From Nocardioidaceae bacterium (lineage in GTDB: Bacteria > Actinomycetota > Actinomycetes > Propionibacteriales > Nocardioidaceae): a stretch of 6,656 nt of DNA. The stretch spans positions 1 through 6,656 of the forward strand of contig JAOPXA010000060.1 of assembly GCA_025965395.1 (NCBI GenBank), given 5' to 3'. The position numbers and the translations under genes were made by a program. The first letter of the stretch is position 1. Each line of letters opens with the position of its first letter. Below are positions 1 through 5,969 of the stretch, piece after piece. A model generated the notes under the pieces. It had not been told where the DNA came from, searched no databases, and was given only the letters and a program-made list of their open reading frames with translations.

Positions 1-118
1 AGAAGGCCACGAGCTCACCGGCGTCCTCGGGCGAGATGGGTCGAAGATGGACCGCGCTGCCGTCGCGCAGCAAGACGTCGGCTTCCCAATGCTCTACGGC
101 ATACGCCTCGTCATCCAC
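1..118 (-). CDS. GNAT-family N-acetyltransferase, N-terminal fragment (runs off left edge)
   Basis: Only the first 39 codons are visible, read from GTG at 118-116 towards position 1. The peptide contains HWEADVLLRDGSAVHLRPIS followed by PEDAGELVAF. I recognise this as the beginning of the GNAT domain in actinobacterial Pat-like proteins, often fused to an acetate-CoA ligase-like (NDP-forming) module, which acetylate lysines of acyl-CoA synthetases. Whether this gene carries the ligase part cannot be seen. The frame is closed upstream by a TGA at 139-137. TTG at 127-125 is the only other in-frame start, and it sits directly against the purine-rich stretch, so GTG 118 is preferred. That stretch (GGGGTAGG on the minus strand) lies about 9 nt upstream of the GTG and is a mediocre Shine-Dalgarno. 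The gene diverges from parC. Family assignment is fairly confident; precise function is inferred. Confidence 0.72.
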   Translation of the reverse strand, partial: MDDEAYAVEHWEADVLLRDGSAVHLRPISPEDAGELVAF

Positions 119-197
119 AGTGTTCAACCTACCCCGTCACCGCGCGGCGTGGCGATGCGACCGGACGCTGGACGACGGCGAGAATGGACCCCTAACC

Positions 198-211
198 CCT
201 GACCGATCAGG
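198..211 (+). repeat. Short inverted repeat overlapping the parC ribosome binding site
   Basis: CCTGA (198-202), loop CCGA (203-206) and TCAGG (207-211) form a perfect 5-bp stem with a 4-nt loop. The 3' arm covers the first bases of the parC Shine-Dalgarno. Folding in mRNA could partly hide that site. The stem is short and could be chance. Confidence 0.35.
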
Positions 212-213
212 AG
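209..213 (+). promoter_or_regulatory. Ribosome binding site of parC
   Basis: AGGAG at 209-213, extending as AGGAGAGG to 216, lies 7 nt before the ATG at 221. It is the best Shine-Dalgarno in the window and fixes the parC start. The downstream genes of the cluster lack comparable sites, which fits translation coupled to the gene before them. Confidence 0.8.
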
Positions 214-220
214 AGGCCGC

Positions 221-2389
221 ATGCCCAAAAGAGGCGCCCCACCCCCACTCGACGACTTCGACGAACACATCGTCGACACCGATGTCGGCGACGAGATGCG
301 CGCGAGCTTCCTGGAGTATGCGTACTCAGTGATCTACTCCCGCGCCTTGCCTGACGCGCGCGATGGTCTCAAGCCCGTGCAGCGCCGCATTCTCTACACA
401 ATGGGCGAGATGAACCTGCGCAGCGACCGCGGGCACGTCAAGAGCGCCCGCGTGGTCGGTGAGGTGATGGGTCGTCTGCACCCCCACGGCGACGGGTCGA
501 TCTACGACGCGCTGGTGCGCATGGTCCAGCCATGGTCGATGCGCCTCCCCTTCATCGACGGCCACGGCAACTTCGGCTCGCCCGATGATCCACCTGCGGC
601 CATGCGCTACACCGAGTGCCGAATGGATGAGGCTGCCGAGGCGATGACCGCCTCGATCGGCGAGGACACAGTCGACTTCAAGCCCAACTACGACGGACGG
701 GAGACCGAGCCCCAAGTCTTGCCGGCCGGGCTCCCCAACCTTTTGATCAACGGTTCCTCGGGCATCGCCGTAGGCATGGCGACCAACATCGCACCGCACA
801 ACGTCATCGAAGTCGTCCAAGCACTGCGCCACCTCATCAAGCACCCCAAGACCGACCTTGACGGGTTGATGCGGTTCATACCCGGCCCCGACCTGCCTAC
901 GGGCGGCAAGATCGTCGGCCTTGAGGGCGTCCGGGATGCCTACGCCACGGGCCGAGGGAGCTTCAAGATGCGCGCGACCGCCCGCATCGAGTCGATCACG
1001 CCCCGCCGCAAGGGCATCGTCGTGACGGAGCTTCCCTACAACGTCGGTCCCGAAAAGATCATCGAACGCATCAAGATCCTCGTGCAGACCAAGAAGCTCC
1101 AAGGCATCTCCGACCTCAAGAACCTCACGGACCGCAAGAAGGGCCTGCACCTCGTCATCGAGGTCAAGAACGGCTTCGTCCCCGAGGCGATCTTGGAACA
1201 GCTCTACCGCCAGACGCCGATGGAGGACTCCTTCGGCATCAATGCGGTGGCCCTGGTCGACGGGCAACCGCGCACGATGGGGCTCAAGGAGATGCTCGAG
1301 GTCTACCTCGAGCATCGGATCACCGTCGTGCGTCGACGCACCGCTTTCCGCCGCGCGAAGGCAGCCGACCGCCTGCACCTCGTCGAGGGGGTCCTTATTG
1401 CGATCCTCGATATCGATGAGGTTATCCAGCTGATCCGCACCAGCGACAACCCTGCGCAGGCTCACGAACGACTCATGGGAGTTTTCGATCTCTCGCAGGA
1501 GCAGGCGACCTACATCCTCGCGTTGACCCTGAGCCGCCTCACCAAGCTGTCACGCCTTGACTTCGAGACCGAGCGCGATGAGCTCAACGCCACGATCGCC
1601 GCGCTCGACGAGATTCTCGGCAACGAGACCGTCCTGCGTGGGGTCGTGAGCGACGAACTGGCAGAGATGGCCAAGCAGTTCGGCACACCGCGCCGCACCA
1701 TCCTCCTCGAGTCGGCCGGTCTTCCGGCCACTGCAGCCGCTCCGCTTGAGGTGTCCGACGAGCCGTGCTGGGTGCTGATGTCAGCGACCGGGTTGCTCGC
1801 CCGCACGGCCGACGACGCTCCCCTGGGCGACTCGGCGGCTCGGGTCAAGCACGACGCGATCATGTCTGCCGTACGCGTGACGACACGGGGCGAGCTCGGC
1901 CTCGTGACGAGCGACGGCATCGTCCACAAGATCAACGTCCTCGACCTACCGTCGCTTCCGCCCACCGCCCACTCCCCCAATCTTCAAGGCGGCGTGCCGC
2001 TGTCCGAGCTGGTCAGCACGACCGCACGTCCCCTCGCGCTCATGCCCTTCGATCCCACGTCACCGGGGCTCGCAATCGGCACCCGCGACGGGATCGTCAA
2101 ACGCATACGACCCGACTATCTTGCCAATCGCGACTCCTGGGAGATCATCACGCTTGCCGACGGGGACCAGGTGATCGGTGCCGTTCAGCTGGCCACCGGC
2201 ACGGAGGAGTTGGTGTTCATCACCAGCGACGCCCAGCTCTTGCGCTACTCGGCTGAGCTCGTACGACCCCAGGGTCGCTCCGGTGGAGGCATCGCTGGCA
2301 TCAAGCTGGCCGCTGGCGCTACCGCCGTCTCCTTCGGATCCGTCGCGGATGCCGCGGGGGCCGTGGTCGTGACGGTCGCCGTAGCCTGA
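221..2389 (+). CDS. parC: DNA topoisomerase IV subunit A (ParC), cut short by an in-frame TGA
   Basis: ParC is the DNA breakage-reunion subunit of topoisomerase IV, which with ParE decatenates daughter chromosomes using ATP. The N-terminal winged-helix/tower core is intact: [15 protein letters not shown] at residues 46-59, the quinolone-pocket motif [10 protein letters not shown] at 87-96, and MRYTE with the catalytic tyrosine at residue 130 (codon 608-610), preceded by its conserved Arg129. The tower and coiled-coil region follows, with [20 protein letters not shown], a ParC-like rather than GyrA-like version. The C-terminal pinwheel has blade motifs [11 protein letters not shown] (588-598) and [12 protein letters not shown] (682-693). 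The GyrA-box QRRGGKG is absent, supporting ParC over GyrA. The protein stops at 722 residues, whereas actinobacterial ParC is usually about 820. The missing end is encoded in the same frame just past the TGA (2387-2389). The start is ATG with a strong Shine-Dalgarno. Whether the 722-residue form is functional is unknown. Confidence 0.93.
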   Translation: MPKRGAPPPLDDFDEHIVDTDVGDEMRASFLEYAYSVIYSRALPDARDGLKPVQRRILYTMGEMNLRSDRGHVKSARVVGEVMGRLHPHGDGSIYDALVRMVQPWSMRLPFIDGHGNFGSPDDPPAAMRYTECRMDEAAEAMTASIGEDTVDFKPNYDGRETEPQVLPAGLPNLLINGSSGIAVGMATNIAPHNVIEVVQALRHLIKHPKTDLDGLMRFIPGPDLPTGGKIVGLEGVRDAYATGRGSFKMRATARIESITPRRKGIVVTELPYNVGPEKIIERIKILVQTKKLQGISDLKNLTDRKKGLHLVIEVKNGFVPEAILEQLYRQTPMEDSFGINAVALVDGQPRTMGLKEMLEVYLEHRITVVRRRTAFRRAKAADRLHLVEGVLIAILDIDEVIQLIRTSDNPAQAHERLMGVFDLSQEQATYILALTLSRLTKLSRLDFETERDELNATIAALDEILGNETVLRGVVSDELAEMAKQFGTPRRTILLESAGLPATAAAPLEVSDEPCWVLMSATGLLARTADDAPLGDSAARVKHDAIMSAVRVTTRGELGLVTSDGIVHKINVLDLPSLPPTAHSPNLQGGVPLSELVSTTARPLALMPFDPTSPGLAIGTRDGIVKRIRPDYLANRDSWEIITLADGDQVIGAVQLATGTEELVFITSDAQLLRYSAELVRPQGRSGGGIAGIKLAAGATAVSFGSVADAAGAVVVTVAVA

Positions 2390-2689
2390 GCTGCACTCCC
2401 CGGCACGCAGCCCGGCGCAGCCAAAGTCACTCCGCTCGAAGTCTACCCACCGAAGGGACGCGCGACTGGCGGCGTGCGATGCCACCGGCTGCTCAAGGGC
2501 GAAGACGCGCTGCTCCTTGCCTGGGCCGGAGCGGGTCCAGCGATGGCGTGCGCGAGCAGCGGGTCGGCGGTCGACCTGCCCGCATCCAGCGATCGGCGAG
2601 ACGGATCCGGTGTTCCTGTCGTCCAACCCATACTTGCCATCACGAGCCCCGCGGCTGCGCTGACGACGAACCCGCGCGTGCGAGACTGA
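2390..2689 (+). pseudogene. parC: Detached 3' end of parC, in frame after the premature TGA
   Basis: These 99 codons plus TGA (2687-2689) are in the same frame as parC and have no other stop. They read as the usual end of actinobacterial ParC: ALPGTQPGAAKVTPLEVYPP directly after the TGA, then KGRATGGVRCHRLLKGEDAL and LLAWAGAGPA, then a variable tail with DRRDGSGVPV. The PPKGRATGGVRCHR segment (residues 743-756 if read through) is a blade motif of the C-terminal pinwheel. With this part the protein would be 822 codons long, matching the family. It has no ribosome binding site or plausible start of its own near 2390, so it would be made only by readthrough or if the TGA is not real. The restored stop lies 3 nt before the next gene, normal operon spacing, which supports it as the true gene end. 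The alternatives are a recent nonsense mutation and a sequencing error. Confidence 0.88.
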
Positions 2690-2692
2690 AAC

Positions 2693-3391
2693 GTGCCCAC
2701 CACTCGACGATTCCTGCTGATCGGTCTGCTGATTGCTCTGTCCGGAATGCTCGTTGCCTGCGGCTCGGGCGACGACTCCAAGCAATCCACCGCCGACCTG
2801 GCCCCTCGGCTTAAGAGTGCCAAGAAGCAGATCGACACCGCCGAGACGGTCGACCTAGGCATGGCGACCAAGGAAGTGCCGTCAGGGGTGACAGGTCTGC
2901 TCTCAGCCACTGGCAAGGGCAATCATGCGCCAGCCTTCGAGGGCAAGGTCAAAGTTGTCACGAGCGGCGCGACGATCGGTGCCGATGTCATTGCGGTCGA
3001 CGGCCAGGTCTATGCCAAGACCGGATTCGCGCCCGTGTTCGTCAAGATTGACCCGGCCAGCTTGGGCGCACCGGATCCGGCAGCGTTGTTCGCCAGGAGC
3101 GGCGGCGTTTCCGATCTGCTGATCAAGACAACGGCGCTCAAGGCTGGAGACAAGACGCGTGAGGGTGAGGACGTGCTCACCACGATCACCGGCACCCTCG
3201 ACGGCGCCACAGTCCAGTCACTGATCCCGACGGCCGATGCGGCTCAGACGTTCTCGGTGACCTACAAGCTGACAGACAAAAATCAGTTGCGCGCTGCCAC
3301 GATCACCGGGCCGTTTTACGATGCGACCGCAACGACCTACACGCTGACGCTCAAGCTCCTCGACGAGCCGCTGACCGTCCAAGCCCCGTGA
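2693..3391 (+). CDS. lprG: LppX/LprAFG-family lipoprotein (LprG-like)
   Basis: The predicted product has 232 residues; M. tuberculosis LprG has 236. The N-terminus is a lipoprotein signal peptide: Arg5-Arg6, a hydrophobic stretch FLLIGLLIALSGM (7-19) and lipobox LVAC with the lipidated cysteine at residue 23, followed by a polar GSGDDSKQ linker. The mature part fits the LppX_LprAFG fold, a half-barrel with a lipid-binding cavity. Family-like stretches are FEGKVKVVTSGATIGADVIA, VDGQVYAKTGFAP, and GGVSDLLIKTTALK followed by GDKTREGEDVLTTITGTLDG. In mycobacteria LprG shuttles triacylglycerides and lipoglycans from the MFS exporter P55, and the next gene here encodes a P55-like protein, so the same partnership is inferred. 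The cargo in this organism is unknown. The GTG start is the only one that retains the signal peptide. There is no clear Shine-Dalgarno; the start lies 3 nt after the restored parC stop, suggesting translational coupling. The gene symbol is by analogy. Confidence 0.85.
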   Translation: MPTTRRFLLIGLLIALSGMLVACGSGDDSKQSTADLAPRLKSAKKQIDTAETVDLGMATKEVPSGVTGLLSATGKGNHAPAFEGKVKVVTSGATIGADVIAVDGQVYAKTGFAPVFVKIDPASLGAPDPAALFARSGGVSDLLIKTTALKAGDKTREGEDVLTTITGTLDGATVQSLIPTADAAQTFSVTYKLTDKNQLRAATITGPFYDATATTYTLTLKLLDEPLTVQAP

Positions 3392-3400
3392 CCACCACAC

Positions 3401-5143
3401 GTGAGCCTTAGCAGCACCCCACCGCTCGGCAGACGCTCACGCCTCCTGCTGGGGCTCGCGGCAGCGGCAATCGCCTTCGCCGCCGCTGATACGTACGTCG
3501 TGGTCCTCGCTTTGCCAGACATGATGTCGTCGGTCGGGCTCGATGTGGACCAGCTGCAACGCGCGGCGCCGATCATCTCAGGCTTCCTGCTGGGCTACAT
3601 CGGCATCCTGCCGCTCATCGGCCGGATCTCCGACCTGCGCGGCCGGGTCCCCGTCCTGGTCGGGTCGATGCTCATCTTCGCCATGGGCTCGGTCATCACC
3701 GCAGCAGCCTACAACCTGGACACCCTGGTCGCGGGCCGATTCATCCAAGGTGTCGGCGGCGGCGGTCTCATCCCACCGACCCTCGCCCTCGTGGCCGATG
3801 CGTGGCCCCCCGCTCGACGAGGGCTTCCCCTCGGCATCGTCGGGGCGGTCCAGGAGCTCGGCAGCGTCCTCGGCCCGTTGTATGGCGCCGTGATCCTTGC
3901 GTTCGGCGACTGGCGCGACATCTTCTGGCTCAACTGTGCCGTTGCCTTGGTGATTGCGGCCGCCATGTCGCGGCTCGGTGACCGTGACACGAGCACAACC
4001 CGCCCGCGCGCACCTATCGATTGGATCGGCCTGGCACTCTTCGTGATCGGCCTTGTGGCCTTCACGCTCGTGCTGATGCAACCAGATTCCTTGACGACCG
4101 GGGTGACGAGCGGTCGAGCCTTCCTGCCGATCCTTGGTGAGTCACGTTGGCTGACGCCGATGGCCGTCACCTCGGCAGCGTTCTTCGTCGCTTTCTCGGC
4201 ACGTCAGGCCCTCGCCCGCAACCCCCTGCTCGCTTGGCGTTCGTGGGCCACCACCGCCCGCCAGACCGACCTCCTCGGTGCGGGCCTCCTTGCGCTGATG
4301 CTTGGCGCAATCATCGTGACCTTCGCCTCCGCTGAGCCGGAGAACGGAGCTCTGTCGAGGCAAGCACCGTGGCTCATCCCTGTGGCTCTCGTCGCCCTCG
4401 GCGCCTTCGTCTATCGCCAACGCACCGCTGCGAGCCCCTTGATCCCCCAACGCGCCCTCGCCGCGCGGCCCGCATGGGGGGCGCTTGTCGTGTCGTTCTT
4501 CATCGGCGCAGCGCTGATCGCGGCGCTCGTCGACATTCCACTTTTCGCCCGCCTGACCGTTTACCGAGACTCTCAGCTGGACGCTGCGCTCGTGCTCGTA
4601 CGCTTCCTGATCGCGCTCCCCGTTGGAGCAGTCCTTGGCGGATACCTGGCGCGCTGGTTCTCGCCGCGTGTGCTGACACTGTTCGCGATGGCCGTCAGCG
4701 CCGTCGCCTTCGTCCACATGGCGACCTGGGACCGGTACGCGCTCAACGACTCATACGAGACCATTTCGCTGATCGTGGCCGGCCTCGGCTTCGGGCTTGC
4801 CATCGCGCCGGTCAACGCCTCGCTCCTCGAGTTCACCGCCGACACCGTCCACGGCATCGCAAGCGCGCTGCTTGTGGTGGCCCGCATGATCGGCATGCTG
4901 ATCGGAATCTCCGCTCTCACGACCATCGGCCTGCACGCGTTCTATGCCGCTTCCGACCGGATCGCGCCGGTTCAGGACCTCTGCAACGGAAGCGATACCG
5001 CGTGCCAGGCCTACCGCGACGCACTCTTGGACGCGGGGATATCGCAACTGCACGCCGTCTTCATCGGGGCGGCGGTCTGCGCTGCCCTTGCGGGTGTCCT
5101 GGCTGCTTTCCTCCTGCCGGCGCGAGATACGGTAAGACCGTGA
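3401..5143 (+). CDS. MFS multidrug/lipid exporter, P55 (Rv1410c)-like
   Basis: This is a 580-residue integral membrane protein of the DHA2-like major facilitator superfamily, probably 14 transmembrane helices. ADTYVVV in helix 1 carries Asp30, equivalent to the helix-1 aspartate of mycobacterial P55. Motif A GRISDLRGR is at 74-82 after helix 2, and a motif-C-like QELGSVLGPLYG at 151-162 is followed by DWRDIFWLN (170-178). All three match P55 closely by eye. Later conserved pieces are LVRFLIALPVGAVLGGYLA (399-417) and GFGLAIAPVNASLLE (463-477). A polar loop at about 518-545 before the last helix contains Cys528 and Cys535. In mycobacteria P55 works with LprG in triacylglyceride export, and the order lipoprotein-then-MFS is retained here. 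Start is GTG at 3401, 9 nt after the lipoprotein stop, without an obvious Shine-Dalgarno. GTG at 3388 is in another frame that soon closes. Substrate is inferred by analogy; drug efflux is the alternative. Confidence 0.88.
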   Translation: MSLSSTPPLGRRSRLLLGLAAAAIAFAAADTYVVVLALPDMMSSVGLDVDQLQRAAPIISGFLLGYIGILPLIGRISDLRGRVPVLVGSMLIFAMGSVITAAAYNLDTLVAGRFIQGVGGGGLIPPTLALVADAWPPARRGLPLGIVGAVQELGSVLGPLYGAVILAFGDWRDIFWLNCAVALVIAAAMSRLGDRDTSTTRPRAPIDWIGLALFVIGLVAFTLVLMQPDSLTTGVTSGRAFLPILGESRWLTPMAVTSAAFFVAFSARQALARNPLLAWRSWATTARQTDLLGAGLLALMLGAIIVTFASAEPENGALSRQAPWLIPVALVALGAFVYRQRTAASPLIPQRALAARPAWGALVVSFFIGAALIAALVDIPLFARLTVYRDSQLDAALVLVRFLIALPVGAVLGGYLARWFSPRVLTLFAMAVSAVAFVHMATWDRYALNDSYETISLIVAGLGFGLAIAPVNASLLEFTADTVHGIASALLVVARMIGMLIGISALTTIGLHAFYAASDRIAPVQDLCNGSDTACQAYRDALLDAGISQLHAVFIGAAVCAALAGVLAAFLLPARDTVRP

Positions 5144-5634
5144 ATGATTTCTCTGATCTGTTGGCAGCAAACCAGACATACACGCAATCGTTTGACCTGG
5201 CCGGGTTCGACGGAGTCGCACGCGCAGGAGTCGCGATGGTGACGTGCATGGACTCGCGCATCGACCCTCTCCGCATGATCGGCCTGCACCCGGGCGACGC
5301 CAAGATCCTGCGCAATCCCGGTGGACGCGTGACCGACCAAGCGCTCGTCGCGCTCGTGCTCGGCGTCAACCTCCTCAACGTCGATCGCGTGCTCGTGGTC
5401 GAGCACACCCGCTGCGCCATGGCATCGTCGACCGAAGCCGATCTGCGCCAGAAGGTCGGCAATGCGGCAAACGTCGACGCGTCGTGGATGACGCTTGGCG
5501 CGATTGACGATCAGCGCGCGACCATCATCAACGACGTCCAGCGCGTGCGCACCCACCCGTTGATCAGGGATTCCGTGCTCGTCGGCGGTTTCCTCTACGA
5601 CGTCGACTCAGGAAAGCTCGAACAGGTCGTCTGA
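5140..5634 (+). CDS. Small beta-class carbonic anhydrase
   Basis: The product has 164 residues, close to the 163 of M. tuberculosis Rv1284, the small type of beta-carbonic anhydrase. It interconverts CO2 and bicarbonate in the cytoplasm. The zinc site is complete: Cys36 in TCMDSR (35-40), with the Asp38-Arg40 dyad, and His89 and Cys92 in EHTRCAM (88-94). Other family features are GLHPGDAKILRNPGG (48-62) with the helix-capping glycines, HPLI at 139-142, and the C-terminal strand VGGFLYDVDSGKL (148-160). The start GTG at 5140 overlaps the exporter stop as GTGA, a 4-nt overlap typical of coupled translation, with only a weak GGTAAG upstream. The frame is open back to 4369, but that upstream part is an out-of-frame Arg/Pro/His-rich shadow of the exporter. 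ATG at 5144 is in another frame. No signal peptide is seen. Why it is linked to the lipid-export pair is unclear. Confidence 0.92.
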   Translation: MNDFSDLLAANQTYTQSFDLAGFDGVARAGVAMVTCMDSRIDPLRMIGLHPGDAKILRNPGGRVTDQALVALVLGVNLLNVDRVLVVEHTRCAMASSTEADLRQKVGNAANVDASWMTLGAIDDQRATIINDVQRVRTHPLIRDSVLVGGFLYDVDSGKLEQVV

Positions 5635-5640
5635 TCCTTC

Positions 5641-5654
5641 GGGCGTCGACGCCC
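5641..5654 (+). terminator. Perfect palindrome just after the carbonic anhydrase, possible terminator
   Basis: GGGCGTCGACGCCC is a 14-bp perfect palindrome starting 7 nt after the carbonic anhydrase stop. As RNA it gives a GGGCG/CGCCC stem with a TCGA loop. No T-run follows (CACATCG comes next), so it would be a U-less terminator or simply an RNA-stabilising 3' hairpin. Position at the end of the parC-to-CA unit favours a 3'-end role; this is inference. Confidence 0.4.
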
Positions 5655-5690
5655 CACATCGTGCGACGTGCCTGCTGCCGCAAAAGGCCT

Positions 5691-5702
5691 CACCTGCAGG
5701 TG
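5691..5702. repeat. Perfect 12-bp palindrome upstream of the DUF2945 gene
   Basis: CACCTGCAGGTG is a perfect 12-bp palindrome 61 nt before the DUF2945 start. It is followed by GCGGTTGTTACATGTG, in which TTGTTA (5707-5712) could be a poor -35, but no good -10 follows. It may be an operator for the DUF2945-DUF3253 pair or part of a second terminator-like structure. The rest of the gap 5635-5762 shows no gene. Confidence 0.35.
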
Positions 5703-5762
5703 GCGGTTGTTACATGTGAAAGACGAGTGACTGATGATCGCAGTAACGGGTACATCCCGGGT

Positions 5763-5966
5763 ATGTCAGTCAGTCAAGGGAGTCGCGTCACCTGGAACAC
5801 GTCCCAAGGGACGACGCACGGCGTGGCGGTGGAGAAGCGCACCAAGCCGTTCCAGTTCGACCGCCAGAAATTCAACGCATCCGGTTCTGAGCCTTATTGG
5901 ATCGTGGAGTCTGACACGACAGGCGCCCGAGCTGCCCACAAAGAAAGCTCGCTGGCGCTGAAGTAG
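5763..5966 (+). CDS. DUF2945 / HVA1-TUDOR small protein
   Basis: The product is a 67-residue single-domain protein of the DUF2945 family (hypervirulence-associated TUDOR domain). The family pattern is clear: GSRVTWNTSQGTTHG at 6-20, a VEK strand, then PYWIVESDTTGARAAHK at 44-60 with the conserved ESD-TG-AAHK elements. These proteins are small SH3/Tudor-like beta barrels whose molecular role is not established, so none is assigned. ATG at 5763 gives the usual family length. GTG at 5727, preceded by GAAAGACGA, would add 12 residues outside the domain and cannot be excluded. The frame stays open back to 5661, but that segment has no family similarity. No strong Shine-Dalgarno precedes either start. 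The stop TAG is followed after 3 nt, in the same frame, by the next gene. Confidence 0.82.
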   Translation: MSVSQGSRVTWNTSQGTTHGVAVEKRTKPFQFDRQKFNASGSEPYWIVESDTTGARAAHKESSLALK

Positions 5967-5969
5967 TTG

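Larger units (their letters stand above)
119..220. promoter_or_regulatory. Divergent intergenic region between the GNAT gene and parC
   Basis: These 102 nt separate two divergently transcribed genes, so they must hold promoters for both or lie inside longer transcripts. I see no convincing -35/-10 pair. GAGAAT at 180-185 could be a weak -10 for parC, but nothing resembling TTGACA lies at the right distance. The clear elements are the parC Shine-Dalgarno and a small inverted repeat overlapping it, listed separately. The promoter role is inferred from gene orientation only. Confidence 0.4.

Noticed and set aside
36..332. Plus-strand open frame overlapping the parC start
   Set aside because: It overlaps the divergent GNAT start and the parC 5' end in another frame, has low-complexity Ser/Thr/Arg composition and no ribosome binding site.
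326..1465. Long minus-strand open frame (379 codons) opposite parC
   Set aside because: It is an antisense shadow of a confidently identified gene in high-GC DNA; its composition (rich in Asp, Val, Arg, His) follows from reverse-complemented ParC codons and no family is recognisable.
2387..2389. TGA as selenocysteine or a genome-wide recoded codon
   Set aside because: TGA ends the lipoprotein, exporter and carbonic anhydrase genes in this window, so it acts as stop. ParC is not a selenoprotein family, the expected residue is not catalytic, and no obvious SECIS-like hairpin follows directly.
2060..2785. Minus-strand open frame of 241 codons spanning the parC break and the lipoprotein start
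   Set aside because: It is antisense to ParC, including the in-frame 3' part after the TGA, and to the lipoprotein signal peptide; no recognisable domain. The parC explanation accounts for the region.
2479..2814. Plus-strand open frame over 2479-2814 in another frame
   Set aside because: It runs out of frame through the restored parC end and the lipoprotein signal peptide and has the Arg/Ala/Pro-rich composition of a shadow.
3578..4717. Several minus-strand open frames opposite the MFS exporter
   Set aside because: Antisense shadows rich in Glu, Gly, Asp and Arg with no recognisable family or start signal.
4369..5139. Upstream extension of the carbonic anhydrase frame (about 257 extra codons)
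   Set aside because: The extension is an out-of-frame reading of the exporter with Arg/Pro/His-rich sequence. Carbonic anhydrase similarity begins right after GTG 5140, and 164 residues is a normal length for the small beta type.
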